Assembly (NCBI RefSeq): GCF_001274775.1
Contig: NZ_LGUE01000001.1
Span: 521,435-585,434 of the forward strand
DNA: 64,000 nt
DNA from: Rossellomorea marisflavi
GTDB taxonomy: Bacteria > Bacillota > Bacilli > Bacillales > Bacillaceae_B
Reading direction: 5' to 3'
Part shown: piece by piece, positions 53,308-62,971 of the stretch
Layout: each line of letters opens with the position of its first letter
How positions within the stretch are numbered: position 1 is the first letter of the stretch
Program-made: the position numbers and the translations under genes
Notes under the pieces: model-generated
Database searches by the model: none
Seen by the model: the letters and a program-made list of their open reading frames with translations, nothing else
Told to the model about the DNA's origin: nothing

Positions 53308-53544
53308 ATGTCAAAGAAAAAGAAACAGGAAGCAGAACTGACGCTCAAACATTCCATCAATGCCGATCTATTCGAGCAGCTTAAACATAAGAAGCAGGAG
53401 CTTGAGAACGAAGAGGCCGACAAGAAAGCCGAAGAACGGCGCTTGAAGGCAGAAGAGCAAAAGCGTCGGGAGAAGAATAAAAGCTTCGAGGAGCTCTTGA
53501 ATGAGAGCAGCATGAATTGGAAAGAGTTCAAAGATCGAGGATAA
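53308..53544 (+). CDS. yqkE: YqkE family protein (DUF3886)
   Basis: 78-residue highly charged protein, almost entirely predicted helix or coiled coil (QLKHKKQELENEEADKKAEE), ending SSMNWKEFKDRG. It corresponds to B. subtilis yqkE beside yqkF. Function unknown. RBS GGGGTGGGGAGG. Confidence 0.87.
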   Translation: MSKKKKQEAELTLKHSINADLFEQLKHKKQELENEEADKKAEERRLKAEEQKRREKNKSFEELLNESSMNWKEFKDRG

Positions 53545-53548
53545 AGAG

Positions 53549-53578
53549 AAAGGGACGGCTATGGATAGCCGTCCCTTT
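53549..53578. terminator. Convergent hairpin between yqkE and the aldo-keto reductase gene
   Basis: AAAGGGACGGCTAT / ATAGCCGTCCCTTT is a perfect stem with short T runs on both strands, probably ending both convergent genes. Confidence 0.75.
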
Positions 53579-53586
53579 CCTATGGA

Positions 53587-54507
53587 TCAGTCCCTGTGGG
53601 CATCATATCTGGAAGATGTGGTCAAATCCTTCAGGAGCTTGACTTCTTCATCCGTGAGCGGATCAGCATTCACCGCGTCGATGTTTTGAGCGAGCTGCTC
53701 CTTTGAGCTTGCTCCTGCGATGACCGAAGCGACCGACGGGTGGGAGAGCACGTACTGAAGGGCAAGTTCATTCATGCTTCTAGAGTCCAGTCTCTCTTTA
53801 ATGGACGAAAGCGTTTGTTCCAGTTCACCGTAAGAATAGTCCAGATAGCCCTTCTCCCGGACGTTCTCCGAGGCTTTTGCCAGCATCCGCTCTGAAAGCA
53901 TCCCTTTGGCAAGGGGCCCTCTCGCCACAATGCTTGCACCATGCTCCTCAAGGAGGGGCATCCATTCTTCAGGGCGGCGGTCGAGGAGGCTGTACTGCAT
54001 CATGATGCTCTGGATATCGGCGTGTGAAAGGAAACGTTTGATCACATTCGGACGGATGGACGAAATTCCATACGCCCGGATCAAGCCTTCTTTTTTCAGC
54101 GTTTCAAAAGCCTCGATGGCTTCTTCATAAGGGTCTTCGATCGTGCCACCGTGAAGCTGATACAGATCGATATAGTCGACACCCAGGCGGCGAAGGCTGT
54201 CCTTTACGGCTTTCTCTATGTAGCTTTTGGAAGGATCCCAGCGCCACCCATCATCCACATCGTCCCAGCGGTTCCCGACTTTGGTCGCGAGGATTACTTG
54301 GTCCCTGCGCCCCTTCAAGGCTTGTCCCACAATTTTTTCATTCTGTCCAAAATCATATAAATCGGCGGTATCTAGATAGTTCACGCCATGGTCCAGTGCA
54401 TAGCGGACGATCTCCACCGCCGATTGTTCCTCCGTCCCGAGGGACATGCATCCGAGTCCGAGTTTTGATACATATAGACCGGAGTTTCCAAGTTCTCTCT
54501 TATCCAC
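53587..54507 (-). CDS. Aldo/keto reductase (YqkF-like)
   Basis: 306-residue NADPH-dependent oxidoreductase. The tetrad is visible as Asp and Tyr in YLDTADLYDFG, Lys in ATKVGNRW and His in YQLHGG. The C-terminal cofactor region ASVIAGASSKEQL is present. Synteny and sequence match B. subtilis YqkF. Physiological substrate unknown. Confidence 0.93.
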   Translation of the reverse strand: MDKRELGNSGLYVSKLGLGCMSLGTEEQSAVEIVRYALDHGVNYLDTADLYDFGQNEKIVGQALKGRRDQVILATKVGNRWDDVDDGWRWDPSKSYIEKAVKDSLRRLGVDYIDLYQLHGGTIEDPYEEAIEAFETLKKEGLIRAYGISSIRPNVIKRFLSHADIQSIMMQYSLLDRRPEEWMPLLEEHGASIVARGPLAKGMLSERMLAKASENVREKGYLDYSYGELEQTLSSIKERLDSRSMNELALQYVLSHPSVASVIAGASSKEQLAQNIDAVNADPLTDEEVKLLKDLTTSSRYDAHRD

Positions 54508-54573
54508 TATTCATCCATCCCTTCCGATACTCTTTCCTCTATTATATTAACGGATGGGGGACGGGATAAACAA

Positions 54574-54711
54574 TTAACGGGACTCGGAATGCATCGCTTT
54601 GATCCAATCATGGACCGTATCGAACCGGAGACTGTATTCCTTCAACTTCCTTCTGATCTCCCACGCCTTGCCTTTAAGGATGACACGATCTTTATCCACC
54701 AGAATCTCCAA
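54574..54711 (-). CDS. Possible small protein (45 residues)
   Basis: A minus-strand frame ending at 54574 encodes EILVDKDRVILKGKAWEIR and then RKLKEYSLRFDTVHDWIKAMHSESR. The sequence is well mixed and ends with an amphipathic helix-like segment. A TTG at 54711 has GGGGTGG 5 nt upstream. It fills the gap between the aldo-keto reductase gene and nudF, antisense to the nudF promoter region. No family is recognised, and it could be a chance frame. Confidence 0.4.
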   Translation of the reverse strand: MEILVDKDRVILKGKAWEIRRKLKEYSLRFDTVHDWIKAMHSESR

Positions 54712-54784
54712 GAATTCCACCCCGATTCGGAAGTATGGTAGAATGTATGAAGAATCCAGCGTTGAAAGAACAGGAGAGTCGCAA

Positions 54785-55333
54785 ATGAGTAAATTCGAAG
54801 AAAAAACGATCCAGTCGGAAACCGTATACGAAGGAAAGATCATCAACCTTCAGATTGATGAAGTGGAGCTCCCGAACGGAAAGACCTCCAAACGTGAACT
54901 GATCAAGCATCCGGGCGCGGTGGCAGTAATCGCCCTCACGGAAGAAGGAAAGATCGTCATGGTCGAGCAGTACCGCAAAGCCTTGGAGAAAGCCATTATT
55001 GAAATCCCTGCAGGTAAGCTTGAGCCTGGTGAAGAGCCTGCCCTTACAGCAGAGAGGGAGCTTGAAGAGGAAACGGGATATGGATGCGGAAAGCTTGAGC
55101 ATTTGATTTCCTTCTACACTTCCCCGGGATTCGCTGATGAACTAGTGCATCTGTACGTCGCAAAGGATCTGTATAAAATGGAAGATGCGAAGGGTCCGGA
55201 TGAAGATGAATTCGTCGAGCTCTTGGAAGTGGGGCTGGAGGAAGCGAAGGCACTCATGAAGGAAAAGAAAATCTATGACGCCAAGACGGCGTATGCCATT
55301 CAGTATCTTGAACTACAGGCGGCAGCGCGCTGA
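54785..55333 (+). CDS. nudF: ADP-ribose pyrophosphatase
   Basis: Nudix hydrolase that cleaves ADP-ribose to AMP and ribose 5-phosphate. The 182 residues hold the full Nudix box GKLEPGEEPALTAERELEEETGY (pattern GX5EX7REUXEEXGU) and the downstream proline of TSPGFADE typical of ADP-ribose enzymes. ATG at 54785 follows CAGGAGAG; the upstream frame extension is not supported. Same place as B. subtilis nudF. Confidence 0.95.
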   Translation: MSKFEEKTIQSETVYEGKIINLQIDEVELPNGKTSKRELIKHPGAVAVIALTEEGKIVMVEQYRKALEKAIIEIPAGKLEPGEEPALTAERELEEETGYGCGKLEHLISFYTSPGFADELVHLYVAKDLYKMEDAKGPDEDEFVELLEVGLEEAKALMKEKKIYDAKTAYAIQYLELQAAAR

Positions 55334-55376
55334 TCCTTTCCATACAGGTCCCTTTCGGTCATCCGGGAGGGATCTT

Positions 55377-55406
55377 GTCATATGTCTGGGTGCTCCCTCA
55401 TATAGA
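55377..55406 (+). promoter_or_regulatory. Sigma-E-type promoter for spoIIM
   Basis: GTCATATG (55377-55384) and CATATAGA (55399-55406), spaced 14 nt, resemble the mother-cell sigma-E consensus (GTCATATT ... CATACAMT). spoIIM is a known sigma-E gene in B. subtilis. Confidence 0.68.
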
Positions 55407-55437
55407 TTAGTAATCGATGTCTAGGAGGAGCACAGTG

Positions 55438-56091
55438 ATGCGTAAAAAATTTTCCCAATCCAATCCACTAATCCAACATGTACAAGCCCATTCCTCGATC
55501 TATTTATTCATGATCACATTATTCCTCATGGGTGTGATCTTCGGTGCCATCGTCGTCAATTCCCTGTCTTTCGCCCAGAAAGAAGATCTGTATCTTTATC
55601 TGGGGAAATTCTTCACCGAGATAGAAGGGGGGAGGATGACTTCTTCCGAAGATATGTTCAGGCAAAGCTTCCTTCATAATGTGAAGTCGCTTGGCATCCT
55701 TTGGTTGCTCGGGATTTCGATCATCGGACTTCCGCTGATCTTCGTTCTCGTGTTCATGAAGGGGGTCGTGGTCGGTTTTTCCGTAGGCTTTCTCGTGAAC
55801 CAGATGGGCTGGAGTGGCTTCCTGCTGTCATTCGTCAGCATCCTTCCACAAAACATCATCATCATCCCGGCTTTCATCTTCATAGGAGCAGTGAGCGCAA
55901 GTTTTTCCATCACGTTGATCAGGAAGATTTTCATGAGGGGACAAACGTCCATGCAGTTGCCCATGATCCCGTTCTTTTCACGATACGTGGTATTCCTTGT
56001 GGCAGCCATCGCCGTCATTACGGTGGCAGCGGGAGTGGAGGCGTACCTTTCTCCGAGTCTGATGGAAACGGTTATTTCAAAAATCAAGTAA
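55438..56091 (+). CDS. spoIIM: Stage II sporulation protein M
   Basis: Integral membrane protein of the SpoIIDMP peptidoglycan machine that drives engulfment. It has 217 residues and about five membrane segments, including FMITLFLMGVIFGAIVVNSL, LGILWLLGISIIGLPLIFVLV and VVFLVAAIAVITVAAGV. AGGAGG precedes the ATG at 55438; a GTG three bases earlier is possible. Confidence 0.95.
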   Translation: MRKKFSQSNPLIQHVQAHSSIYLFMITLFLMGVIFGAIVVNSLSFAQKEDLYLYLGKFFTEIEGGRMTSSEDMFRQSFLHNVKSLGILWLLGISIIGLPLIFVLVFMKGVVVGFSVGFLVNQMGWSGFLLSFVSILPQNIIIIPAFIFIGAVSASFSITLIRKIFMRGQTSMQLPMIPFFSRYVVFLVAAIAVITVAAGVEAYLSPSLMETVISKIK

Positions 56092-56143
56092 ATCCATTCT
56101 TATATAAGAATCATTCTACTTTTTTGTTTGTAATAATTTTATT

Positions 56144-56171
56144 TTGCTTATTCCTCCCTTTTTGTTATAAT
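56144..56171 (+). promoter_or_regulatory. Candidate sigma-A promoter for fur
   Basis: TTGCTT (56144-56149) and TATAAT (56166-56171), spaced 16 nt, lie 31 nt before the fur start. Confidence 0.65.
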
Positions 56172-56202
56172 AAACTAGATATTGACGGGGGAGGAAGGGA
56201 CC

Positions 56203-56649
56203 ATGGAAAGCCGTATCGAACGAATCAAAAAGCACCTTCACTCAGCCAGTTACAAGCTTACACCCCAGCGTGAAGCGACTGTGCGGGTGCTGCTCGAACA
56301 TGAAGAAGACCACCTCAGTGCCGAAGATGTATACCTCCTCGTTAAGGAAAAATCTCCGGAAATCGGACTTGCCACGGTGTACCGCACCCTGGAGCTGTTG
56401 TCCGAGCTGAAAATTGTGGATAAAATCAACTTTGGCGATGGAGTATCACGTTATGATCTTCGCCAAGAAGGAGCTGCCCACTTCCATCATCATCTCGTAT
56501 GCATTGAATGTGGAGCAGTGGATGAAATTCAGGAAGACTTATTGGAAGACGTTGAAAACATTGTGGAACGTGACTGGAAGTTTAAAATAAAAGACCACAG
56601 ATTGACCTTTCATGGCATTTGCTCAAGATGCCAGGATAATGAAGAGTAA
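56203..56649 (+). CDS. fur: Ferric uptake regulator family repressor (Fur)
   Basis: Iron-responsive repressor of 148 residues. Winged-helix domain (about 1-85) with KLTPQREATVRVLLE and GLATVYRTLELL. The metal-binding dimerisation domain has HFHHHLVCIEC and a second CSRC, the two CxxC pairs that hold structural zinc. ATG at 56203 has GGGAGGAAGG upstream; the frame opens earlier at 56182. Position before yqzK-xerD agrees with fur (yqkL) of B. subtilis rather than PerR or Zur. Confidence 0.96.
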   Translation: MESRIERIKKHLHSASYKLTPQREATVRVLLEHEEDHLSAEDVYLLVKEKSPEIGLATVYRTLELLSELKIVDKINFGDGVSRYDLRQEGAAHFHHHLVCIECGAVDEIQEDLLEDVENIVERDWKFKIKDHRLTFHGICSRCQDNEE

Positions 56650-56651
56650 TC

Positions 56652-56708
56652 GAAGCCCCGGGGATCCCGTCGCAAGCATGCGATATACATAATCTTCGGG
56701 GCTTTTTG
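56652..56708 (+). terminator. Terminator after fur
   Basis: Stem AAGCCCCGGGGAT / ATCTTCGGGGCTT with a long loop, followed by TTT. Confidence 0.78.
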
Positions 56709-56799
56709 CCGGGAAACCGCCTAAACTTTCATCCGTTCAGGTATAAAATGAAGGAAAACCGTCATAGCTTGTATTAATAGATGACGGGGAGGATGGAAG

Positions 56800-57027
56800 A
56801 TGGGTAAAGGAGTCCGGATGATCTGGCAGACGCTGAAGGTGTTTATCCTTTTTACGGGATCGACGATCCTTTTTTATTACGGCATCATGTGGATCGGTGA
56901 AGAATACGAAGGGTATCACCGATATGATGAACCGGAGGGGTCGGCCGTGAAAGTTTCCTCGGCGGTTGCAGACGAGGAAGCACACTGGTATGATCGATTA
57001 TTATTTTTTTATACGAACGGGGAGTAA
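56800..57027 (+). CDS. yqzK: DUF4227 family protein YqzK
   Basis: 75-residue protein with one N-terminal membrane segment (LKVFILFTGSTILFYYGIMWI) and the conserved EEYEGYHRYDEPEGSAVKV. It lies between fur and xerD as in B. subtilis. Function unknown. Three bases separate it from xerD, so they are co-transcribed. Confidence 0.92.
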   Translation: MGKGVRMIWQTLKVFILFTGSTILFYYGIMWIGEEYEGYHRYDEPEGSAVKVSSAVADEEAHWYDRLLFFYTNGE

Positions 57028-57030
57028 TGG

Positions 57031-57927
57031 ATGTTGGAAGACCATATAGAAGATTACATGCATTTCTTAACAGTGGAAAAAGGGCTTTCGAAGAACACGA
57101 TTGATTCCTACAAGCGCGATCTGAAGAGCTACTCCCTCTATATTAAGAATGTAGAAGGAATGGAAGGCTGGAATGAAGTGTCACGTGTGAACATCGTCCA
57201 GTTCCTCGGTCATCTTGGTGATCAGGGGAAATCGTCGAAGACTGTGGCAAGGCATGTCGCTTCGATCCGCTCATTCCACCAGTTCCTTTTAAGGGAGAAG
57301 GCCGTGGAGCAGGATCCGACGGTCCATCTCGAAACACCGCGGACCGAACGCAAGCTTCCCAAGATCCTGAGCTTATCCGAGGTGGAAGCGCTCCTGGAGG
57401 CGCCCGATGCCTCCACCCCTCTCGGCATGAGGGATAAGGCCATGCTTGAGCTCTTATACGCAACGGGTATCCGTGTGAGTGAACTCATTGGTATGAAGCT
57501 CGATGATCTTCACCTCAATATGGGCTTCATCCGCTGTATAGGAAAGGGGAATAAGGAAAGGATCATTCCCATCGGCCAGACGGCGATGAATGTACTCGGG
57601 GATTATCTCGAACATTCTCGTCTGAAGCTCAGGTCGGGGAGAGAACGGGATGATCACCTTTTTCTGAACCATCATGGCCGCGGGATGAGCAGGCAGGGGT
57701 TCTGGAAAAATCTCAAGGCCCTGCAGAAAAAGGCCAATATTGAGAAGGAACTCACGCCTCATACATTACGGCATTCATTCGCCACGCATCTCCTTGAAAA
57801 TGGAGCCGATCTGCGGGCGGTTCAGGAAATGCTCGGACATGCCGATATTTCCACCACACAAATCTATACGCACGTGACAAAGACCCGTCTGAAGGATGTG
57901 TATACAAAATTCCATCCAAGGGCTTAG
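57031..57927 (+). CDS. xerD: Site-specific tyrosine recombinase XerD
   Basis: Resolves chromosome dimers at dif together with CodV/XerC. The 298 residues comprise an N-terminal SAM-like core-binding domain (about 1-85) and the catalytic domain. Catalytic residues by count are Arg148 (TGIRVSEL), Lys172, His244, Arg247 (HTLRHSF), His270 (LGHADIS) and Tyr279 (QIYTHV). GGGGAG precedes the ATG. Followed by a strong terminator. Confidence 0.96.
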   Translation: MLEDHIEDYMHFLTVEKGLSKNTIDSYKRDLKSYSLYIKNVEGMEGWNEVSRVNIVQFLGHLGDQGKSSKTVARHVASIRSFHQFLLREKAVEQDPTVHLETPRTERKLPKILSLSEVEALLEAPDASTPLGMRDKAMLELLYATGIRVSELIGMKLDDLHLNMGFIRCIGKGNKERIIPIGQTAMNVLGDYLEHSRLKLRSGRERDDHLFLNHHGRGMSRQGFWKNLKALQKKANIEKELTPHTLRHSFATHLLENGADLRAVQEMLGHADISTTQIYTHVTKTRLKDVYTKFHPRA

Positions 57928-57932
57928 GGGAG

Positions 57933-57973
57933 GGGAGATCCCGCAAAATTTGCGGGATCTCCCTTGTATTTTT
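57933..57973 (+). terminator. Terminator after xerD
   Basis: Perfect 13-bp stem GGGAGATCCCGCA / TGCGGGATCTCCC followed by TTGTATTTTTTT. Confidence 0.92.
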
Positions 57974-58071
57974 TTGAAGGGGAAAGTAGAATATAGATGT
58001 CAGACTTCTGACGTTGTATCGTTCTGATTCACGCTCAGTGGCAGAGGGTACACTACTAGCATTGATGAAAA

Positions 58072-58085
58072 TGTAACCGTTTTAA
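58072..58085 (+). promoter_or_regulatory. Possible cre site before deoB
   Basis: TGTAACCGTTTTAA fits the cre consensus at 13 of 14 positions, 29 nt before deoB. Weakly supported because the left/right symmetry is poor. Confidence 0.35.
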
Positions 58086-58113
58086 AGGCGGTTGTTTACA
58101 GGAGGCAGATAAT

Positions 58114-59301
58114 ATGAGCAGCTATACATACAAAAGGGTCCACCTGATCGTGATGGATTCAGTGGGAATAGGGGAAGCACCCGATGCGGACCTGTTCGAT
58201 GATAAAGGGGCCGATACCCTCGGTCACATCGCGGAACACATGAATGGGCTTCATATGCCCAATATGGCCAAGCTGGGTCTGAGCAACATCCGTGAAATCA
58301 AGGGGATCGACAAGGCTGAAAAGCCTCTTGCCCACTACACGAAAATGCAGGAGGCATCCGTAGGGAAAGACACCATGACAGGCCACTGGGAAATCATGGG
58401 CTTGAACATTGATACGCCGTTCAAAACCTATCCGGAAGGCTTCCCGGAAAAGCTCATCCAGAAACTGGAGGCGGAAACGGGCAGGACCGTCATCGGGAAC
58501 AAACCTGCAAGCGGAACGGCCATCATTGATGAACTGGGGAAAGAACATATGGAGACCGGTGCCCTGATTGTGTACACATCCGCCGATCCCGTTCTTCAGA
58601 TTGCTGCACATGAAGACATCATTCCCATTGAAGAACAATACCGCATCTGTGAAATTGCAAGGGAACTCACGAAGGATGATGAATTCCTCGTTGGACGTGT
58701 CATCGCCCGCCCGTTCATCGGTGAGCCGGGTGCTTTCAAAAGAACATCGAATCGACATGACTATGCATTGAAACCATTCGATCGCACCGTTATGAACGAA
58801 CTGAAGGATGCGGGATATGATGTGATTGCCATCGGGAAGATCTCCGATATCTATAACGGGGAAGGGGTCACGGATTCAGTTCGGACAAAGGACAATATGG
58901 ACGGAATGGATGGATTCATCCGCACCATGGACCAGCCGTTTACAGGCTTGAGCTTCCTGAATCTAGTCGACTTTGACGCCCAGTTCGGCCATCGACGCGA
59001 TCCTGAAGGTTATGGGAAAGCATTGGAAGAATTCGATGCCAGGCTACCAGAGGTTTTTGAGAAAATGACCGAGGAAGATCTTCTGATTATCACGGCTGAT
59101 CACGGGAATGATCCGACGGCCCCTGGAACGGACCATACGCGTGAATATGTGCCGCTTCTTGCTTATTCAAAGCGATTCAGCGGAGAGGGTGAAGAGCTTC
59201 CTGTGAGGAAGACATTCGCCGATATCGGGGCTACGGTTGCCGATAACTTCAATGTGAAACATCCAAAGTTCGGGGAAAGCTTCCTGACATCACTGAAATA
59301 A
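58114..59301 (+). CDS. deoB: Phosphopentomutase
   Basis: Interconverts (deoxy)ribose 1- and 5-phosphate in nucleoside breakdown (drm in B. subtilis). The 395-residue alkaline-phosphatase-superfamily enzyme shows metal ligands in VIMDS-type [16 protein letters not shown], the nucleophile Thr in [10 protein letters not shown], and [18 protein letters not shown] and [16 protein letters not shown] precedes the ATG. First gene of a nucleoside salvage operon. Confidence 0.96.
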   Translation: MSSYTYKRVHLIVMDSVGIGEAPDADLFDDKGADTLGHIAEHMNGLHMPNMAKLGLSNIREIKGIDKAEKPLAHYTKMQEASVGKDTMTGHWEIMGLNIDTPFKTYPEGFPEKLIQKLEAETGRTVIGNKPASGTAIIDELGKEHMETGALIVYTSADPVLQIAAHEDIIPIEEQYRICEIARELTKDDEFLVGRVIARPFIGEPGAFKRTSNRHDYALKPFDRTVMNELKDAGYDVIAIGKISDIYNGEGVTDSVRTKDNMDGMDGFIRTMDQPFTGLSFLNLVDFDAQFGHRRDPEGYGKALEEFDARLPEVFEKMTEEDLLIITADHGNDPTAPGTDHTREYVPLLAYSKRFSGEGEELPVRKTFADIGATVADNFNVKHPKFGESFLTSLK

Positions 59302-59377
59302 GGTTCCACACGTTGAATGTTAGATGGCCGGGCAGCAGCTGCCGCCACCAATATAGAGAGGTAAAGGAGAGGTGACC

Positions 59378-60193
59378 ATGAAATACGAACAAATTGAAAG
59401 AGCCGCACGCTACCTGAACGAACGATTCACCAAGACACCGAAAATTGGCTTGATCTTGGGTTCCGGACTCGGAGTACTGGCAGATGAGATCGAAGAGCCT
59501 GTTAAGATCCCCTACAATGAAATACCCGACTTCCCTGTTTCCACAGTGGAAGGACATGCGGGTCAGCTTGTGTACGGCGGACTTTCAGGTCAGGAAGTCG
59601 TGGCGATGCAGGGGCGCTTCCATTTCTACGAGGGATATGACTTTGATAAAGTAACCTTCCCGGTGCGCGTAATGAAGGAGCTTGGAGTCGAGATTCTGAT
59701 CGTAACGAATGCGGCTGGAGGCGTCAATGAGAGCTTCAAGGCAGGCGACCTTATGATCATTACGGATCATATCAACAATATGGGTGGGAATCCCCTCATC
59801 GGCCCGAATGACTCCCGCATGGGTCCCCGCTTCCCGGATATGTCGGAAGCTTATTCCAGGGATCTTCGCCAGCTTGCCAAGGAAATTGCAGGTAAGATTT
59901 CCATTAATGTGCAGGAAGGGGTGTACGTTGGCAATACAGGTCCTACGTATGAAACACCTGCAGAAGTCCGCCTGGCACGTGTCCTGGGAGGCGATGCCGT
60001 CGGAATGTCCACCGTTCCCGAAGTCATCGTGGCCCGTCACGGCGGTATGAAGGTTCTCGGGATCTCATGTATTTCCAATATGGCTGCAGGAATCCTGGAT
60101 CAACCCTTGTCCCATGATGAGGTCATGGAGACGACCGAACTGGTCCGTGCCAACTTCCTTTCGTATGTAAAAGAAATCGTCAAGTCATTGTAA
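59378..60193 (+). CDS. punA: Purine-nucleoside phosphorylase
   Basis: Phosphorolysis of guanosine/inosine-type nucleosides to base and ribose 1-phosphate. The 271 residues are of the trimeric PNP type (PupG): LGSGLGVLADEI, GHAGQLVYG, MQGRFHFYEGY, NAAGGVN and GMSTVPEVIVARH. AAAGGAGAG is 7 nt before the ATG at 59378; a GTG at 59372 would be too close. Its product feeds DeoB. Confidence 0.95.
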   Translation: MKYEQIERAARYLNERFTKTPKIGLILGSGLGVLADEIEEPVKIPYNEIPDFPVSTVEGHAGQLVYGGLSGQEVVAMQGRFHFYEGYDFDKVTFPVRVMKELGVEILIVTNAAGGVNESFKAGDLMIITDHINNMGGNPLIGPNDSRMGPRFPDMSEAYSRDLRQLAKEIAGKISINVQEGVYVGNTGPTYETPAEVRLARVLGGDAVGMSTVPEVIVARHGGMKVLGISCISNMAAGILDQPLSHDEVMETTELVRANFLSYVKEIVKSL

Positions 60194-60220
60194 GCTAATA
60201 CGTATAAGTGGGTGAAAGTG

Positions 60221-61528
60221 ATGAGAATGGTTGACCTAATAGAGAAAAAACGTGATGGAAAAGAACTGACGACGGAGGAAATCAACTTCATCGTAAATGG
60301 ATATACAGAAGGATCCATTCCGGATTATCAGGTTAGCGCCTTGACCATGGCGATCTTCTTCAAGGATATGACCGAAAGGGAGCGTGCCGATTTAACCATG
60401 GCGATGGTGGAGTCGGGGGATCAGATCGACCTCTCCGCCATAGAAGGCATCAAAGTGGATAAACACTCGACGGGTGGCGTCGGTGATACGACGACCCTCG
60501 TACTTGGCCCCCTTGTAGCGGCCGTTGGAGTACCTGTGGCGAAGATGAGCGGCCGCGGGCTCGGGCATACGGGCGGGACCATTGATAAGCTTGAAGCCAT
60601 CGAAGGCTTCCATGTGGAAATCGAAAATGACGAATTCATCCGTCTTGTGAACAAAAACAAGCTGGCTGTCATCGGACAGAGTGGAAACCTGACCCCTGCT
60701 GATAAAAAGCTGTACTCGCTTCGAGACGTAACGGCGACGGTGAATAGCATACCGCTGATCGCAAGCTCTATCATGAGCAAAAAGATCGCAGCAGGAGCCG
60801 ACGCCATTGTACTCGACGTCAAAACCGGAGCAGGCGCCTTTATGAAGACTCTTGAAGACTCCAAAGAGCTCGCCGGTGCCATGGTCAATATCGGAAATAA
60901 TGTTGGTCGGAAAACGATGGCCGTCATCTCTGATATGAGTCAGCCCCTCGGGTTTGCCATCGGGAATGCCCTCGAGGTGAAGGAAGCAATCGATACGCTG
61001 AAGGGTGAAGGACCGGAAGACTTGACTGAACTTTGTTTGACCCTTGGAAGTCACATGGTCTACCTGGCCGAACAGGCGAATTCCATTGAAGAAGCACGGG
61101 AACGATTGATAAAAGCCATGAAGGATGGATCCGCCCTTGAAAGCTTCAAGGTCTTCCTCGCCTCTCAAGGGGGAGACGCATCCATCGTGGATGAACCAGC
61201 AAAACTCCCTCAGGCTGCCCACGTGAGTGAACTGCCTGCCAAGGAATCAGGATATGTATCCGAGATCATCGCAGATGCCGTCGGAACTGCAGCCATGTGG
61301 CTCGGAGCGGGACGGGCGACGAAGGATTCCGTCATCGACCTTGCCGTCGGCCTCGAGCTCAGGAAAAAGATCGGTGACCCTGTAGAGGCAGGGGAATCAT
61401 TGGTGACCATATACAGCAATGATGAAGCTGAACTGGAACGGGTGAAAGAAAAGCTATATGAAAGCATCAAGCTATCTCCTGAGAAAGTAGCAGCACCGAC
61501 CTTGATCCACACAGAAATCACACATTGA
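60221..61528 (+). CDS. pdp: Pyrimidine-nucleoside phosphorylase
   Basis: Splits uridine and thymidine with phosphate. The 435 residues match B. subtilis Pdp closely from [10 protein letters not shown]. They include the phosphate/substrate signature [37 protein letters not shown] and [11 protein letters not shown], and the C-terminal PYNP domain (about 345-435). The frame opens at GTG 60212. In B. subtilis pdp is with dra-nupC; here it joins the drm-pup operon. Confidence 0.95.
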   Translation: MRMVDLIEKKRDGKELTTEEINFIVNGYTEGSIPDYQVSALTMAIFFKDMTERERADLTMAMVESGDQIDLSAIEGIKVDKHSTGGVGDTTTLVLGPLVAAVGVPVAKMSGRGLGHTGGTIDKLEAIEGFHVEIENDEFIRLVNKNKLAVIGQSGNLTPADKKLYSLRDVTATVNSIPLIASSIMSKKIAAGADAIVLDVKTGAGAFMKTLEDSKELAGAMVNIGNNVGRKTMAVISDMSQPLGFAIGNALEVKEAIDTLKGEGPEDLTELCLTLGSHMVYLAEQANSIEEARERLIKAMKDGSALESFKVFLASQGGDASIVDEPAKLPQAAHVSELPAKESGYVSEIIADAVGTAAMWLGAGRATKDSVIDLAVGLELRKKIGDPVEAGESLVTIYSNDEAELERVKEKLYESIKLSPEKVAAPTLIHTEITH

Positions 61529-61537
61529 TTACCAGCA

Positions 61538-61571
61538 CCACCTTCCTGAAAACGGAAGGTGGTTTTTTTGT
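61538..61571 (+). terminator. Terminator of the deoB-punA-pdp operon
   Basis: ACCACCTTCC / GGAAGGTGGT stem followed by seven T. Confidence 0.93.
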
Positions 61572-61624
61572 GCTTTGAGACAGTGAGAATCCACAACATC
61601 TGCAGAGAATTTTCGGAAGCCTTT

Positions 61625-61653
61625 GTATAAAAAGGTCTATGTTGGAAAAAATG
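61625..61653 (+). promoter_or_regulatory. Sigma-F-type promoter for dacF
   Basis: GTATA (61625-61629) and GGAAAAAATG (61644-61653), spaced 14 nt, fit the forespore sigma-F consensus (GYATA ... GGNNANANTG). dacF and the spoIIA operon form a read-through unit under sigma-F in B. subtilis. Confidence 0.62.
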
Positions 61654-61697
61654 GTGATAGAAGTTTTGAATATTGAAGATGAATGGAGGATCTTAAC

Positions 61698-62864
61698 ATG
61701 AAACGTGTACTGTCTATCCTGACGCTATGTTTCTTTATTTTTTCATTGAACCCCGTATCGGGATTTGCTGAGGAGAAGAAGTCCGAACTTGCTGAAGTGG
61801 CAAAATCAGCGGTCCTGATCGAAAGGGATACGGGCTCTGTCCTATACGATAAGAACAGTCATGAACGCTTGGCTCCGGCATCCATGACAAAGATCATGAC
61901 CATGATCCTGATCATGGAGGCAATCGAGAATGGCCAGATCGACTGGAAAGACAAGATCCGCACCAGTGAACATGCAGCATCGATGGGCGGGTCACAGATC
62001 TTCCTTGAGCCGGGTGAAACAATGTCTGTGGAGGAAATGCTGAAAGGAATCGCCATCGGTTCTGCCAATGACGCATCCGTCGCCATGGCGGAGCATCTCG
62101 CAGGCAGTGAAAAAGGCTTCGTTGAGAAAATGAATGCCAAGGTAAAGGAACTGGGATTGAAGGACACCCAGTTTAAAAATCCAACCGGACTTCCGTCAAA
62201 GGGCCATTACAGTTCTGCCCATGATATGGCCATGATGGCAAAGGAATTACTGAGATATGAAGGGATCACGAAGTTCACCGGAAGCTATGAATCGTATCTC
62301 AGGGAGAATACAGATAAGAAGTTCTGGCTGGTGAATACCAATAAACTTGTCCGTTTCTATGATGGAGTGGACGGTCTTAAAACCGGCTTCACCAACGAGG
62401 CGAAATATTGTCTCACCGCCACGGCGAAAAAAGGCAATATGAGGGTCATCGCCGTCGTGTTCGGTGCACCGTCCCCTAAGGACCGCAACAACGAAGTGAG
62501 CACCATGCTGGATTACGCCTTCAATCAATATCAAACCAAGCCCCTCTATAAAAAGGGTGACGACATAGGCGAAGCCAAAGTGTCGAAAGGGAAGGATCGC
62601 AAACTCCAAGCCGTCACACAAGAGCCTGTGTCAATCCTGACTCAAAAAGGAGAGAAACTTGATAAGGTAGAGCAGAAGGTGAGCATTGCAGATGAGGTGA
62701 AGGCCCCGGTCAAGAAAGGGGACGAAATCGGTAAGCTCGTCATCATGAACAAAGGGAAGAAGGTACTTGAAACACCACTTGTGGCAAAGAGCGATGTGAA
62801 GAAGGCAAGCTGGTGGGACTTCTATAAACGAAGCATGAGCATGTTCACCAAGACCGATCTATAA
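61698..62864 (+). CDS. dacF: Sporulation-associated D-alanyl-D-alanine carboxypeptidase DacF
   Basis: Low-molecular-weight penicillin-binding protein that trims stem peptides and lowers cortex cross-linking. Of the 388 residues, the signal peptide is cleaved after about Ala24 (SGFAEEKK). Active-site motifs are Ser62-x-x-Lys65 (PASMTKIM), SAND (SxN) and LKTGFT (KTG). A C-terminal PBP5-type beta domain follows, ending in an amphipathic helix (WWDFYKRSMSMF) for membrane attachment. GGAGG is 9 nt before the ATG at 61698. Confidence 0.95.
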   Translation: MKRVLSILTLCFFIFSLNPVSGFAEEKKSELAEVAKSAVLIERDTGSVLYDKNSHERLAPASMTKIMTMILIMEAIENGQIDWKDKIRTSEHAASMGGSQIFLEPGETMSVEEMLKGIAIGSANDASVAMAEHLAGSEKGFVEKMNAKVKELGLKDTQFKNPTGLPSKGHYSSAHDMAMMAKELLRYEGITKFTGSYESYLRENTDKKFWLVNTNKLVRFYDGVDGLKTGFTNEAKYCLTATAKKGNMRVIAVVFGAPSPKDRNNEVSTMLDYAFNQYQTKPLYKKGDDIGEAKVSKGKDRKLQAVTQEPVSILTQKGEKLDKVEQKVSIADEVKAPVKKGDEIGKLVIMNKGKKVLETPLVAKSDVKKASWWDFYKRSMSMFTKTDL

Positions 62865-62971
62865 ACATTGACTAATTATGGCGAATTCCTTCTAGTTTTG
62901 TCATCAGGAAGGATTCTTGAAAAAGAATAGCGAAATCACTCACTATAAGACAGAGAAGGAGGCTTTCTATA

